DNA of 64,000 bases from Bartonella sp. DGB1 (GTDB lineage Bacteria; Pseudomonadota; Alphaproteobacteria; Rhizobiales; Rhizobiaceae), in NCBI RefSeq assembly GCF_041345015.1, contig NZ_CP166769.1, positions 868,001-932,000 on the forward strand, read 5' to 3'. Every line of letters begins with the position of its first letter. Position 1 is the first letter of the stretch. The notes beneath the pieces were generated by a model, which was not told where the DNA came from, did no database searches, and saw nothing but the letters and a program-made list of their open reading frames with translations. The position numbers and the translations under genes were made by a program. This document shows positions 10,130 to 20,204 of this stretch, piece after piece.

Positions 10130-10811
10130 AATGGACTTTCTTTGTAAATATTTTTTTATATAGATACACTAAACAGATCCTATTGTCACGTAGTCGAAAT
10201 AATTTTTAATAAATATTTTAGCATATAAGTTAATAAATAAAATCATAGAAAAGATAAATCTTTCTTTTATAATAGCACATAAATTATAACACATTTGTTT
10301 TTTAGTTAAAATGAGTTAAATTTCCTTATTAAATATATTTTCTGCTCCTTATAAGGAGAAAACTAAAAAGAAAAAGATAAATCAAAAGCAACGGTAAATA
10401 TCACTCAACGGTAAATATCTCTCAACGCTCAAATTAAAGATTTTTCCCTCTAATTACCAAAATGCGATAACAATCTAATTCTAATATTTATAAATTCGTT
10501 ATTCCCCTCCCTATTATTAAACTTAAAGCTAAAATAAATTACTTAAACATATTTGTATGTTTAAGACAGCGAACAAAAAATTAAAACTATTAAAATTTTA
10601 AATTAATGCAAAATACTGCTAAAATCTTACCATCAAAATAGATATAAAAAGATTACGATATTTTCAGTATATAAAATTCTTAAATAACTAAGATATCTAT
10701 ATGTCGTTTTATAGGTACAGTATATAACATTTACCAAATATATTAATTTGCAATTATCACTTTTCAATAACTAACCAAGGTAAAATTACTCAACTAAAAT
10801 GTATTTTTAAA
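10130..10811. other. non-coding spacer between pyrH and the ABC exporter, with small tandem repeat
   Basis: No supported gene on either strand. It holds a 14-bp palindrome CTCCTTATAAGGAG at 10345-10358 and a 17-bp unit AACGGTAAATATC[A/T]CTC repeated in tandem at 10390-10423, followed by a third AACG. The pyrH promoter should lie near its left end, but I could not choose a convincing -35/-10 pair. Confidence 0.45.
10390..10427 (+). repeat. 17-bp tandem duplication in spacer
   Basis: AACGGTAAATATCACTC is followed directly by AACGGTAAATATCTCTC and then AACG: two copies with one mismatch and the first bases of a third. No function is apparent. Confidence 0.6.
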
Positions 10812-10847
10812 TTATGTTTATTTATAGATATCTATAAATAAACATAA
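10812..10847 (-). terminator. perfect 36-bp palindrome after the ABC exporter gene
   Basis: Two 18-bp arms (TTATGTTTATTTATAGAT and its exact complement) with no spacer, centred 32 bp past the ABC transporter stop. Read on the minus strand it is followed by TTTAAAAATAC. The position suggests a terminator or 3' stabiliser; being fully symmetric it could also be a protein-binding site. Confidence 0.5.
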
Positions 10848-10861
10848 TCCATCAAACTATT

Positions 10862-12469
10862 TTAAAGCGTTATCATTTTAGAACTAAGAGATATTTCATA
10901 AGATGCGATATCTCTTATACGATCATCATGCGATACAATAATAATATTATTATCCTTAGCTAATTTTTTAAAAGTAGACATAATTTCTTCTACAGCCTCA
11001 CTATCAAGTCCATTCGTTGGTTCATCAAATATCATAACTTTAGCATCATGATATAACATGCGAGCTATTCCTATACGTTGTGCTTGACCACCAGAGATAT
11101 TATTACCATTTTCACCTAAGGTATTTTTTAATAAATTATCAATTTCTTTTTGACTAAATCCTGCTTTTTTTAAACAAACAAGTGCTTTTTCTTCATTGCA
11201 TGTTCCTAAAGCTATATTTTCAAATAAAGAGCAATCAAAAATATCTACATTTTGATGTAAATAAAGAATTTCATTTTTTAAATATCCTGTAGTTAATTTT
11301 CCTTCATAAGGTTGTAATCCAGCTAACACCCTAGTTAAGGTTGATTTACCTTGTCCAGATGCACCAGAAATTAAAGTTATTCCTTTGTTAGAAATATTAA
11401 TATCATTATAAATCAATTGATTTTTGCTAGATAATTTAACTTTTATATCTTGTAACTTAAATCCTTTTACATTTTTATCAAATGTATGATCTAACTTAAA
11501 GATATTTTCTGAAACTTTTATAAAGTTACATAATACCTTTGTTTCTGCCAATGAAGAAACAAAGCTAGTATAAGATTCTGATAAAGTTGTTAAAGGTACG
11601 ATAAGCTGCATAAGCAATACATTAATAAGTACTATTAACGATACAAGTTCTGCTGTAGAACTACTTTTTAAAATTACATGATAATTTACGGTGAAAAATA
11701 AAAAAGCTAATAAAAAAGCTTGAACTACACCTAGAATAAACCAGCGTTTATTTATATTTAATACATTTAATTTAAAACTTTCCCAGCCATCAGATAATTT
11801 GCTAACCAACCATGGAGTTTTTTCAAAAGAGCGCAAAGATTCATGAGTTTTTACTCCTTCTGATAAAATTTTATAATTTTTAGCATAATCAATAGAAAGA
11901 TTTTCTTCTAAAGAATGTATTTTTATAGAAAATACATAAGTAAAAAAGCAAAAGATTACCAATATAGTAAAAACTTGAATAGCTAATAATATACCAACCT
12001 TGTAATATATTATTAATATCATCATAACTCCTTCTATTATCGGAGGAACTATATTAAACAATAGTTGAGACATAGCCAATCTTATATTACCTATGCCACG
12101 ATCAATAAAATTAATAGATTCACTTGAGGTAAATTTTTTAATTTCCTTGTCAGGAAGAGTATAATATTTTTCTAAAGAATATGAATATAATTTTTTTTGA
12201 ATTTCCTGCTGAAAAGAACTATAAGAAAACTGTCTACCCGCTTCTAATATTCGAGCTAATGCCAATACTAAAGCATATAATAAAACTGCAGTTAATAAAA
12301 TATTATAAGGCTTCAATGCCGCTTCAGCTATATTTGAAAATAATATAGGAAGTAGAACACGAGATAGACTAGTTAAAATAAATAATATAATAGTTACATA
12401 AAAGAATATTTTATAAGATACCGTTACTTTTTGCCATATTTTCTTAAATATTTTTAATAAATCTTTCAT
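10862..12469 (-). CDS. ABC exporter, fused permease/ATP-binding protein
   Basis: A 535-aa half-transporter expected to work as a homodimer in the inner membrane. Residues ~1-320 hold about six membrane segments. The nucleotide-binding domain (~335-535) carries Walker A GASGQGKST, the signature NISGGQAQRIGIARM, Walker B VMIFDEPTNGLDS and the H-loop IIIVSHDD. There is no C39 peptidase domain, so it is not a peptide-processing exporter. The layout is MsbA/CydC-like but the substrate cannot be told. It stands alone between pyrH and tsf with 0.7-0.9 kb of non-coding DNA on each side, interrupting a normally contiguous operon; insertion or rearrangement is inferred. No ribosome-binding site stronger than AGGTAAT was seen. 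Confidence 0.85.
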   Translation of the reverse strand: MKDLLKIFKKIWQKVTVSYKIFFYVTIILFILTSLSRVLLPILFSNIAEAALKPYNILLTAVLLYALVLALARILEAGRQFSYSSFQQEIQKKLYSYSLEKYYTLPDKEIKKFTSSESINFIDRGIGNIRLAMSQLLFNIVPPIIEGVMMILIIYYKVGILLAIQVFTILVIFCFFTYVFSIKIHSLEENLSIDYAKNYKILSEGVKTHESLRSFEKTPWLVSKLSDGWESFKLNVLNINKRWFILGVVQAFLLAFLFFTVNYHVILKSSSTAELVSLIVLINVLLMQLIVPLTTLSESYTSFVSSLAETKVLCNFIKVSENIFKLDHTFDKNVKGFKLQDIKVKLSSKNQLIYNDINISNKGITLISGASGQGKSTLTRVLAGLQPYEGKLTTGYLKNEILYLHQNVDIFDCSLFENIALGTCNEEKALVCLKKAGFSQKEIDNLLKNTLGENGNNISGGQAQRIGIARMLYHDAKVMIFDEPTNGLDSEAVEEIMSTFKKLAKDNNIIIVSHDDRIRDIASYEISLSSKMITL

Positions 12470-13329
12470 AAAATATTACCTCCCTCTAATTAATTTTATA
12501 GGTATACCTATAATTATTCACGGCAACTCTAGCTAGTTTAGCAAAAATTTATTTAAACATATAAAAAACCATTTAAGCTTTTCGAATTAAAAAATGTAAT
12601 TTTTGATTATCATAAGATTCTATTTTTCTATAAAAAATAAAATATCTTCCTTTGTAAGTTTTTTAACAAATTATATTTTTACAAATATAATTTTCAAGGA
12701 AAAGCAGATTACTAAGTTTATGATAATTTTCTATACGTTGATCTGAAATAAATAAATATTTTTAAGCTAAAATAATCTTCATCAGATGGTAACTTACAAT
12801 TCTAATAAAGCTTTGTTAGTTGCTTCTCATGAAAATTTATAAATGCTGTTCTACTAAAAAGTAGAATAGACTTTCTCAGATAAAAAGATACATGTACATG
12901 CTCCTAAAAAAGGAAATCAAAAAGATATCAATTACGTATACCAATCAACTCTAACATAAAATTTTAAACATGACAACTGAAACGCAATAATTGCCATTAA
13001 AACAATGAAAAAGATAAAAAAACCATAAAAAATAAATTATAACGCGTCTTTTAGACTATCCATCCTCCGCTGACTAGACTTCTATCTTTTCATAACAAGG
13101 AAAACCCTATGGTGATTAATTTTTAAACAATATTTATCTATCGTCTTCTATAAACGTCTTCTATAAAATAAAAGCTATTATAAGGGATGAAAATTTACCA
13201 CAGAATAATTTTGCAACTTTTGCAATATTATTTTATATTTTGAATATTCTTAATAATCTTTTTAAAAATATCTAAAACCATTATTTTACGAACTGCAACT
13301 AAAACAAGGCTCAAGCTAGTTATAAATTA
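12470..13329. other. long non-coding spacer between the ABC exporter and tsf
   Basis: About 860 bp with no credible gene on either strand. It includes a small hairpin TTCTACT-AAAA-AGTAGAA at 12849-12866. The AT-rich, stop-dense sequence looks like decayed DNA, but no recognisable relic could be read. Confidence 0.4.
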
Positions 13330-13331
13330 AA

Positions 13332-13362
13332 AAAAAACACTGTGCCAAAACACAGTGTTTTT
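13332..13362 (-). terminator. rho-independent terminator of rpsB-tsf
   Basis: AAAACACTGTG / CACAGTGTTTT stem with a 6-nt loop CCAAAA. On the minus strand the stem is followed by a run of nine T, 20 bp after the tsf stop. It is one of the clearest intrinsic terminators in the window and is also usable from the plus strand. Confidence 0.85.
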
Positions 13363-13381
13363 ATTCAAACTATTAATATAA

Positions 13382-14305
13382 TTATTTTTTAACCATAGAA
13401 GCAACATCTTCAGCAAAATTTGTTACTTCTTTCTCAACGCCGTCACCTACAACAAAACGTTTGAAAGCCGTAATTTTTACTGGAGCATTAATTTTTTTCG
13501 ACAATTCTTCTACTGCCTGACCTACAGTAAGATCTGAATTAATAACAAATGGTTGTGATAATAGAACTACTTCTGCAAAAAATTTGTTCATTCTACCTTC
13601 AACCATTTTTTCCGCAATATTATCAGCTTTACCAGATTGACGCGCCTGATCAAGATAAATAGCTCTCTCACGAGCAACTATCTCTGCATCTATTTCATCA
13701 GCAGTCACAGCTAAAGGATTAATAGCAGCAACATGCATGGCTACTTGACGACCAAAAACAAGAGCAGCTTCAGGATCTCCAGCTGTTTCCACAGCAACCA
13801 AGACACCAATTTTACCCATATTTTCAGAAGTAGCATTATGTACATAAGTAGCCACAACACCATTTTCAACTGTCAACTGAGTAGCACGACGCAAAATCAT
13901 ATTTTCACCAATAACAGCAACAGCTGAACGTAATGCTTCCGTCACATTTTCACTTGAATTAGGATAAGTAGCATTAGCTATAACGTCCACTGAACCTTCA
14001 GTAGATAAAGCAACGTTAGATATATCACGTACTATTTTTTGGAAATCTTCATTACGTGCAACGAAATCAGTTTCAGAGTTAATTTCTACCATTACCCCCT
14101 TATTACCTTCACGCGCAACACCTACAAGTCCTTCAGCAGCAGCACGACCTAATTTTTTATCAGCTCTAGCTATACCTTTTTTACGCAACCAATCTTCCGC
14201 AGCGGTCATATCACCATTAGATTCTATTAAGGCTGTTTTACAATCCATCATGCCTGCACCAGTTTTTTCACGCAAGCTCTTAACCTGAGAAGCAGAAATA
14301 TTCAT
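13382..14305 (-). CDS. tsf: elongation factor Ts
   Basis: Nucleotide exchange factor for EF-Tu. The 307-aa protein starts [20 protein letters not shown], followed by DCKTAL and the UBA-like N-terminal domain. The core has [13 protein letters not shown], which contacts EF-Tu, and [10 protein letters not shown]. An AGAGGA ribosome-binding site precedes the ATG. It lies 44 bp downstream of rpsB in the conserved rpsB-tsf pair and ends at a strong terminator, so pyrH is not part of this operon here. Confidence 0.97.
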   Translation of the reverse strand: MNISASQVKSLREKTGAGMMDCKTALIESNGDMTAAEDWLRKKGIARADKKLGRAAAEGLVGVAREGNKGVMVEINSETDFVARNEDFQKIVRDISNVALSTEGSVDVIANATYPNSSENVTEALRSAVAVIGENMILRRATQLTVENGVVATYVHNATSENMGKIGVLVAVETAGDPEAALVFGRQVAMHVAAINPLAVTADEIDAEIVARERAIYLDQARQSGKADNIAEKMVEGRMNKFFAEVVLLSQPFVINSDLTVGQAVEELSKKINAPVKITAFKRFVVGDGVEKEVTNFAEDVASMVKK

Positions 14306-14349
14306 TTTGTCCTCTTTTCCTTGATAAAATATTAAATTATAAATTATAA

Positions 14350-15147
14350 TTAAGCTTTATTTGGCTCTTCTATATTTGCTTCAGCTGCTATATTTGTCTC
14401 AGTTACATTTTCTAAAGGCAAATTTGCTTTAGCGCCTAAATCAACACCTGACATACCTTGTTGACGAGCTAAACCATCTAAAACAGCTTCTACTACAAGC
14501 TTACAATATAATTCTATTGAACGCGAAGCATCATCATTTCCAGGAATAGGATAATCAACTACAGAAGGATCAGAATTTGTATCAATAACAGCAATAACTG
14601 GAATAGACAAACGACGTGCTTCATTTATTGCGATCATTTCTTTATTTGTATCAATAACAAATAATAGATCTGGTGTAGAGCCCATATCTCTTATACCACC
14701 TAAATTAACATCTAATTTATCACGCTCACGGCCTAAATTTAATAATTCTTTTTTAGTAAGCCCTTGAGAATCACTAGCTAATAATTCATCTAAAGCACGT
14801 AACCGTTGAATAGAGTGAGAGATTGTTTTCCAGTTAGTTAACATACCACCTAACCAACGGGAATTAACATAATATTGTGCAGATTGTTTAGCAGATTCTG
14901 CGATAATAGATGCAGCCTGCCTTTTAGTACCTACAAACAACACACGACCACCTGCAGCAACCGTATCTGAAACTACTTTAAGCGCTTGATGCAATAAAGG
15001 AACTGTTTGTACTAAATCAATAATATGGACTTTATTACGAACACCATGAATATATGGCGCCATTTTTGGGTTCCAACGATGAGTTTGGTGACCAAAGTGA
15101 ACACCAGCTTCTAATAAATCTTTTAACGTAAAATGTGGTAACGACAT
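14350..15147 (-). CDS. rpsB: 30S ribosomal protein S2
   Basis: The 265-aa sequence opens with [20 protein letters not shown] and has [19 protein letters not shown] and [12 protein letters not shown], all S2 landmarks. The C-terminal ~30 residues form an acidic tail common in Alphaproteobacteria. A GGAAAGGAAAG ribosome-binding region lies within a folded leader (see the separate entry), which points to feedback control by S2. Confidence 0.97.
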   Translation of the reverse strand: MSLPHFTLKDLLEAGVHFGHQTHRWNPKMAPYIHGVRNKVHIIDLVQTVPLLHQALKVVSDTVAAGGRVLFVGTKRQAASIIAESAKQSAQYYVNSRWLGGMLTNWKTISHSIQRLRALDELLASDSQGLTKKELLNLGRERDKLDVNLGGIRDMGSTPDLLFVIDTNKEMIAINEARRLSIPVIAVIDTNSDPSVVDYPIPGNDDASRSIELYCKLVVEAVLDGLARQQGMSGVDLGAKANLPLENVTETNIAAEANIEEPNKA

Positions 15148-15245
15148 TAATCTTTCCTTTCCGGTTATATCTCCACGAACTATAAGGCAAAAGCCACCGG
15201 AGGTGTAAACACCAATATTCGTGTATGTGATAATTGTGCACTTTA
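15148..15245 (-). promoter_or_regulatory. structured 5' leader of rpsB (putative S2 autoregulatory element)
   Basis: On the minus strand the leader can form GGC-TTTT-GCC (15186-15195) nested inside TCCGGT / ACCGGA (15196-15201 with 15160-15165). The latter abuts the AAAGGAAAG ribosome-binding site of rpsB. A competing short hairpin CACC-TCC-GGTG uses the same bases. Mutually exclusive stems next to the Shine-Dalgarno are typical of ribosomal-protein feedback leaders; the link to S2 is inference. Confidence 0.45.
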
Positions 15246-15357
15246 CACAATTTTAATTTTATTTACAAGAGTTTCCTAACAATTATAAAAATTTAATAAC
15301 AAATTAACTATAGTTAGTTAATTTATGTTATGATTAAAAATTAAGAGGATTCTTGTA

Positions 15358-15840
15358 ATGAGCAATATTCAACAAAATCTTAAAAACCTTAATATAGTAA
15401 TTCCACAAGCTACTGTTGCTGTCGCTAATTATCAGCCTTATATCACTAGTGATAAATATTTATTTATTTCTGGACAATTACCTATGGTTGACGGAAAATT
15501 AAAATATAATGGCAAAGTAGGTCAAAATATATCGATAGAACAAGCAAGCGAAGCCGCAGCTTTATGCGCGATAAATGTTCTTGCACAAGCACAAGCAGCC
15601 TTAAATAATCTAAATAAAATTAAAAAATTAATTAAATTAACTATTTTTATAGCAACTAGCAATGATTTTACTCAACATTCCTACGTTGGTAATGGAGCTT
15701 CTGATTTATTTGTGAATATTCTAGGAGAAAAAGGTAAACACAGTCGCTCTGCTATAGGAGTTAACTCTCTACCATTTGATGCACCAGTGGAAATTGAAGC
15801 AATATTTGAAATAGAGAAAGAAAACAATGAAACAATATGA
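15358..15840 (+). CDS. ridA: RidA / YjgF-family enamine-imine deaminase
   Basis: Family members hydrolyse reactive enamine/imine intermediates released by PLP enzymes. The 160-aa protein has the family elements YLFISGQLPMVDGKL, ALCAINVLAQAQAAL and, near the C-terminus, HSRSAIGVNSLPFDAPVEIE, including the region of the catalytic Arg. The slightly long form is the alphaproteobacterial type found next to clpA and HIT genes. AGAGGA lies 8 nt before the ATG. The 3' end overlaps the HIT gene by 14 nt, so the two are co-translated. Confidence 0.88.
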   Translation: MSNIQQNLKNLNIVIPQATVAVANYQPYITSDKYLFISGQLPMVDGKLKYNGKVGQNISIEQASEAAALCAINVLAQAQAALNNLNKIKKLIKLTIFIATSNDFTQHSYVGNGASDLFVNILGEKGKHSRSAIGVNSLPFDAPVEIEAIFEIEKENNETI

Positions 15841-16246
15841 TGATAATAATATTTTTGCTAAAATTTTACGCAAGGAATTGAAAGCAACTTTTGTTTGTGA
15901 AGATGAAAATATAGCGGTTATTATGGATGCTATGCCTCAAAGTAAAGGACATATGCTAGTGATCCCTAAAGTTAAAGCACGTAATATTTTGGATATTCCA
16001 CCAGAATATCTACCTAATCTTATTTTACAAACTCAAAAAATTGCTAAAATTGCAAAAGACAAGCTTAATGCAGATGGAATATCTATTTTTCAATTTAATG
16101 AACCAGATGGAGGACAGACAGTATTCCATCTACATTTTCATGTTGTCCCACGCTATAAAAATATAGAACTAAAGACTCATGCTAGAACCTTTGCTGATCC
16201 AGATGAATTAGAAAATATAGCAAAAATAATCAGACAAGCTCTCTAA
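15827..16246 (+). CDS. HIT-domain nucleotide hydrolase (Hint-like)
   Basis: A 139-aa histidine-triad protein. The active-site motif HLHFHVVPR is at about residue 104-112, with DGGQTVFHLHFH completing the family pattern. Hint-type enzymes cleave AMP-lysine and related phosphoramidates; the actual substrate is unknown. It overlaps ridA by 14 nt, and the ridA-HIT pair is convergent with clpA, as in many alphaproteobacterial genomes. Confidence 0.9.
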   Translation: MKQYDDNNIFAKILRKELKATFVCEDENIAVIMDAMPQSKGHMLVIPKVKARNILDIPPEYLPNLILQTQKIAKIAKDKLNADGISIFQFNEPDGGQTVFHLHFHVVPRYKNIELKTHARTFADPDELENIAKIIRQAL

Positions 16247-16276
16247 GCTATTAGATTGTAACATAATAGTATTATT

Positions 16277-18724
16277 TTAATTTATACTATTTTTACTTTC
16301 TGGTAGCATCCCTAATTTTAACAGAAAATCATTTCTGCCTGCATATTCTTTTGTTCTATTCTCTGACTCTAAATCTACCGTAAATCCTTTAGTAGTTGTA
16401 TTTTTATCTAATTTTTTTTCTATAATACGTAATTTTAAACTATCTTTATTTAAACTAATAGAAACTAAACCACCTTCTTTTAATTTACCGAATAATATTT
16501 CTTCAGCTAAAGGTTTTTTAATATATTTTTGGATAACTCTAGCTAAAGGACGCGCGCCCATATTTTTATCATATCCTTTTATCGCTAACCAATTAATCGC
16601 TTCATTAGTTATATTAAAAGTTATCTTACGATCTATTAATTGTAATTCTAAATTATGTAAAAATTTCTTAACTATTTTTTTAACAATATCTGTCGTTAAA
16701 CCACTAAAAGAAACAACAGCATCTAACCTATTACGAAACTCAGGTGAGAAAATATTTTTTATCTCTTCCAGAACGTTATTACTTCCTAGATGATTTCTAA
16801 AACCTATAGTTTCTTTTTCTAATTGCATTGCTCCAACATTAGAAGTCATTATTAAAATAACATTTCTAAAATCTATTGCTTTACCATTATGATCTGTTAA
16901 TTTGCCGTTATCCATCACTTGTAATAAAATATTAAATAAATCACTATGAGCTTTTTCTATTTCATCTAATAATAATACGCAATGTGGTTGTTGATCTATA
17001 GCATCTGTTAATAATCCTCCCTGTTCAAATCCAACATAGCCTGGAGGTGCTCCTATTAATCTTGAAATAGAATGTCGTTCCATATATTCTGACATATCAA
17101 AACGAATGATAGGTAAACCAGATAACTGAGCTAAATTATTAGCTACTTCAGTTTTTCCTACACCTGTAGGTCCTACAAATAAATAACTACCTATTGGTTT
17201 GTTCGGGTCAGACAAACCAGCTTTTGACATTTTTAACGCCGTTGATAAAATATTTATCGCTGTATCTTGACCATAGATCAATTTTTTTAATTTATTCTCT
17301 AATTCAGCTAAATTTTCTTCATCGCTCTTAGAGAAAGCGTGTTGTGGTATTTTTGCAATGGTAGAAATTGTTAATTCTATATCTTTTTTAGTAATTATAC
17401 TTTTACGATGCTCTGCTGCTAATAACATTTGCCTTGCACCAGTTTCATCTATAACATCCACTGCTTTATCTGGTAATTTTCTATTAACTATATATCTATC
17501 AGCAAGCATTACAGCTGCTTGTAAAGCCTCATCAGTATAATTAATTTTATGAAAATTTTCAAATAATGGTTTTAAACCTGTAACTATTTTTATGGTTTCT
17601 TCAACTGTTGGCTCCTTAACATCAATTTTTTGAAAACGTCTTACTAAAGCTGCATCTTTTTCAAAAAATTGCCTAAATTCTTTATAAGTAGTAGAGCCTA
17701 TACATCTAATAGCTCCTGAAGCAAGAGCTGGTTTTAATAAGTTTGCTGCATCTAATGCGCCACCAGCGGTTGAACCAGCACCTATTATAGTATGAATTTC
17801 ATCAATGAATAATACTGCGTGAGGATGATTTTCTAATTCTTTAACTATTTGTTTTAATTTCTCTTCAAAATCACCTCTATATTTAGTACCAGCTAATAAT
17901 AACCCCATATCTAAAGAAAATATTACTGTATCTTTTAAACTCGCTGGTACTTTTTCTTCTACAATAAGTTTTGCTAAACCTTCAACTATAGCAGTTTTTC
18001 CAACACCAGGATCACCTACAAAAATAGGGTTATTTTTAGAACGTCGACATAAAACTTGAATAGTACGTTCAATTTCTTTTTCTCTTCCTATTAAAGGATC
18101 TATTCTACCTAACTTTACTCTTTCATTTAAATTAATACATGTAGCAGATAAAATCTCATAATTTTTTATTGGTTCCTCAGCTTTATCTAAGGGTTTGCTT
18201 TTTTCAACAGAATCATTCTGAGAGGGAAAAATAGAACCAAACATATCAAATTTCTTATAATTACTACTTATTTCCTTTTCATTTTCTATATCATGAGATT
18301 GTACTAAATAAGACATTACTTCATAAATAGTTAAATTTTGTTCTTTCAATAAAAAAGCAGCATAACTTTCAGATTCTGAAAAAATTGCCATTAATACATT
18401 TACCGAATTTACTAGCTTTAAACCCATTTGCGATTGTGATTGCATTACTGCTCTTTGGATTACTCGCTGAAATGCAGCCGTTGGTTTAGGCTCTTGTTTA
18501 TAAGTTAACACAAAAACGGCTAACGATTCTTCTAAATATTTTTTAACATTATTAGTCAATTCTTCAATATCTACTTGGCAAAAAATTAAAGCAGCCATAA
18601 CCTCTTCATTATTAAGCAAACTATAAAGTAAATGTTCTAAGGTAACATACTCATGTTTATAATCACTAGCTATCTGTAAAGTATGTTGCAAACTATTCTC
18701 TAAATGCGATGAAAATGGTGGCAT
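16277..18724 (-). CDS. clpA: ATP-dependent Clp protease ATP-binding subunit ClpA
   Basis: Unfoldase partner of ClpP (815 aa). The N-domain (~1-145) is followed by AAA module 1 with Walker A GDPGVGKTAIVEG and Walker B VLFIDEIHTIIGAG. AAA module 2 has FVGPTGVGKTEVANNLAQ and LLLDEIEKAHSDLF. The ClpP-docking loop appears as IGF in ETIGFRNH. No middle coiled-coil of the ClpB type is present, so this is ClpA. The adaptor gene clpS, usually immediately upstream, is absent: only 168 bp separate the clpA start from the divergent carboxypeptidase gene. Confidence 0.93.
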   Translation of the reverse strand: MPPFSSHLENSLQHTLQIASDYKHEYVTLEHLLYSLLNNEEVMAALIFCQVDIEELTNNVKKYLEESLAVFVLTYKQEPKPTAAFQRVIQRAVMQSQSQMGLKLVNSVNVLMAIFSESESYAAFLLKEQNLTIYEVMSYLVQSHDIENEKEISSNYKKFDMFGSIFPSQNDSVEKSKPLDKAEEPIKNYEILSATCINLNERVKLGRIDPLIGREKEIERTIQVLCRRSKNNPIFVGDPGVGKTAIVEGLAKLIVEEKVPASLKDTVIFSLDMGLLLAGTKYRGDFEEKLKQIVKELENHPHAVLFIDEIHTIIGAGSTAGGALDAANLLKPALASGAIRCIGSTTYKEFRQFFEKDAALVRRFQKIDVKEPTVEETIKIVTGLKPLFENFHKINYTDEALQAAVMLADRYIVNRKLPDKAVDVIDETGARQMLLAAEHRKSIITKKDIELTISTIAKIPQHAFSKSDEENLAELENKLKKLIYGQDTAINILSTALKMSKAGLSDPNKPIGSYLFVGPTGVGKTEVANNLAQLSGLPIIRFDMSEYMERHSISRLIGAPPGYVGFEQGGLLTDAIDQQPHCVLLLDEIEKAHSDLFNILLQVMDNGKLTDHNGKAIDFRNVILIMTSNVGAMQLEKETIGFRNHLGSNNVLEEIKNIFSPEFRNRLDAVVSFSGLTTDIVKKIVKKFLHNLELQLIDRKITFNITNEAINWLAIKGYDKNMGARPLARVIQKYIKKPLAEEILFGKLKEGGLVSISLNKDSLKLRIIEKKLDKNTTTKGFTVDLESENRTKEYAGRNDFLLKLGMLPESKNSIN

Positions 18725-18892
18725 AAAATTCCTCGTTTCTAAAATAGAAATAATATTATAGTAAAAGAATTTATTTATGCTTCTATGGTTCCAACATTAG
18801 ATAAAAAAATTGTTAATCCTTGATATAATTACTATTTATAAACTAATTATCAATATAAAACTAATAATCAAATTATTTTAAAAGATTATGTT

Positions 18893-20194
18893 ATGAAATA
18901 TTATTTTAAAAAATACAGCATTATAATTTTAAGTTTAATATTTTATATTAATCAATCAATAACAGTAATAGCTACGCCACGAAATTTTCATAGTCAAAAA
19001 TATGCGGCAATAGTAGTAGATGTAAATACAGGAAAAATTTTATTTCAAAAAAATTCAACTATAAAAAGATATCCTGCTTCATTAACTAAAATGATGACTT
19101 TATATCTAGTATTCGAAGCTTTAAAAGAAAAACGAACTAATATAAATCGTAAAATGAAAGTTTCTGTAAAGGCCTCTAAACAACCACCAACAAAACTAGG
19201 TTTAACTACCAAACAAACAATAACCGTTAAAGACGCTATCTTAGGTTTAATTGTTCGCTCTGCAAATGATGCTGCGATAGTATTAGCAGAGCATATAGGT
19301 GTAAATGAACAAAGATTTGTTAAAATGATGAATGTTAAAGCAAAAACATTAGGTATGCATAAAACAAAATTTACTAATCCTTCAGGACTTCCAGATTTAA
19401 AACAATATACTACTGCTGAAGATATGAGTATATTAGCTATAGCCCTTAAACGAGATTTTCCAGAATATTACTATTTATTTTCTACTAAAACCTTTAATTA
19501 TAGAGGTAAAACTATTTATAACCACAATAAATTATTAGATAATGTAAGAGGTGTAGATGGATTAAAAACTGGATATATCAACATGTCTGGTTATAACATT
19601 GCTTCATCTATAAAACTAGCAAATAAAAATGTAGTAGCAGTTGTGATGGGTGGTAATAAAGCATCATCCCGTGATCAATATATGCAATTTTTGCTGAAAA
19701 AATACTTACCCATGGCTTCAAATAAAATACCATTTAATAAAAATGAATTTAATTCAGCTATACCTAAAAAATCCGCTACCATACCAATACCAGTATTATC
19801 AAAAAATAGGCAAAATTTTATCGATAAACATAATAAACCTACAGTTCAAATAGCTAAAAATAAAACAGCTCTCATTGTACCTACAATTAACCCACAAAGA
19901 ACCAAACAGATAGTTATTCCTAAAAATAGACCTATACAATCTGATTGGGCAATACAAATTGGATCTTTACCTACAAAAGAAGCTGCCAATACACTATTGA
20001 AGAAAATTATAAATGACACAAATAATCTATTAGTAAATAACATTCCAGAGGTCTCTACTTATATTAAAAATAGAAAAACCTTCTATAGAGCTAGATTTCT
20101 AGGTTTTAATACAAGAAACCAAGCTATTAAAGCTTGTAGTATTATCAAAACTAAAAAATACGCTTGTTATAGTATAAGAATGAATAGTCCGTGA
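18893..20194 (+). CDS. dacF: D-alanyl-D-alanine carboxypeptidase (PBP5/DacF type) with C-terminal SPOR domain
   Basis: Periplasmic serine peptidase that trims peptidoglycan pentapeptides. The 433-aa protein starts with a signal peptide (residues ~1-27, cleavage near VIATP). The active-site triad is complete: SLTK in PASLTKMMTLY, SAN in VRSANDAA and KTG in GLKTGYINMSGYN. A proline- and lysine-rich linker follows, then a SPOR domain from DWAIQIGSL (~residue 345) to the end, which binds denuded glycan at division sites. This architecture is usual in Alphaproteobacteria. It implies that the organism makes peptidoglycan. Confidence 0.9.
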   Translation: MKYYFKKYSIIILSLIFYINQSITVIATPRNFHSQKYAAIVVDVNTGKILFQKNSTIKRYPASLTKMMTLYLVFEALKEKRTNINRKMKVSVKASKQPPTKLGLTTKQTITVKDAILGLIVRSANDAAIVLAEHIGVNEQRFVKMMNVKAKTLGMHKTKFTNPSGLPDLKQYTTAEDMSILAIALKRDFPEYYYLFSTKTFNYRGKTIYNHNKLLDNVRGVDGLKTGYINMSGYNIASSIKLANKNVVAVVMGGNKASSRDQYMQFLLKKYLPMASNKIPFNKNEFNSAIPKKSATIPIPVLSKNRQNFIDKHNKPTVQIAKNKTALIVPTINPQRTKQIVIPKNRPIQSDWAIQIGSLPTKEAANTLLKKIINDTNNLLVNNIPEVSTYIKNRKTFYRARFLGFNTRNQAIKACSIIKTKKYACYSIRMNSP

Positions 20195-20204
20195 GAGATA
20201 AGAC

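Noticed and set aside
10390-10427. CRISPR-like repeat
   Set aside because: Only two adjacent 17-bp copies with no spacers and no cas genes; a simple tandem duplication.
15035-15250. Minus-strand 71-codon frame over the rpsB start
   Set aside because: Out-of-frame read of the rpsB 5' end and leader.
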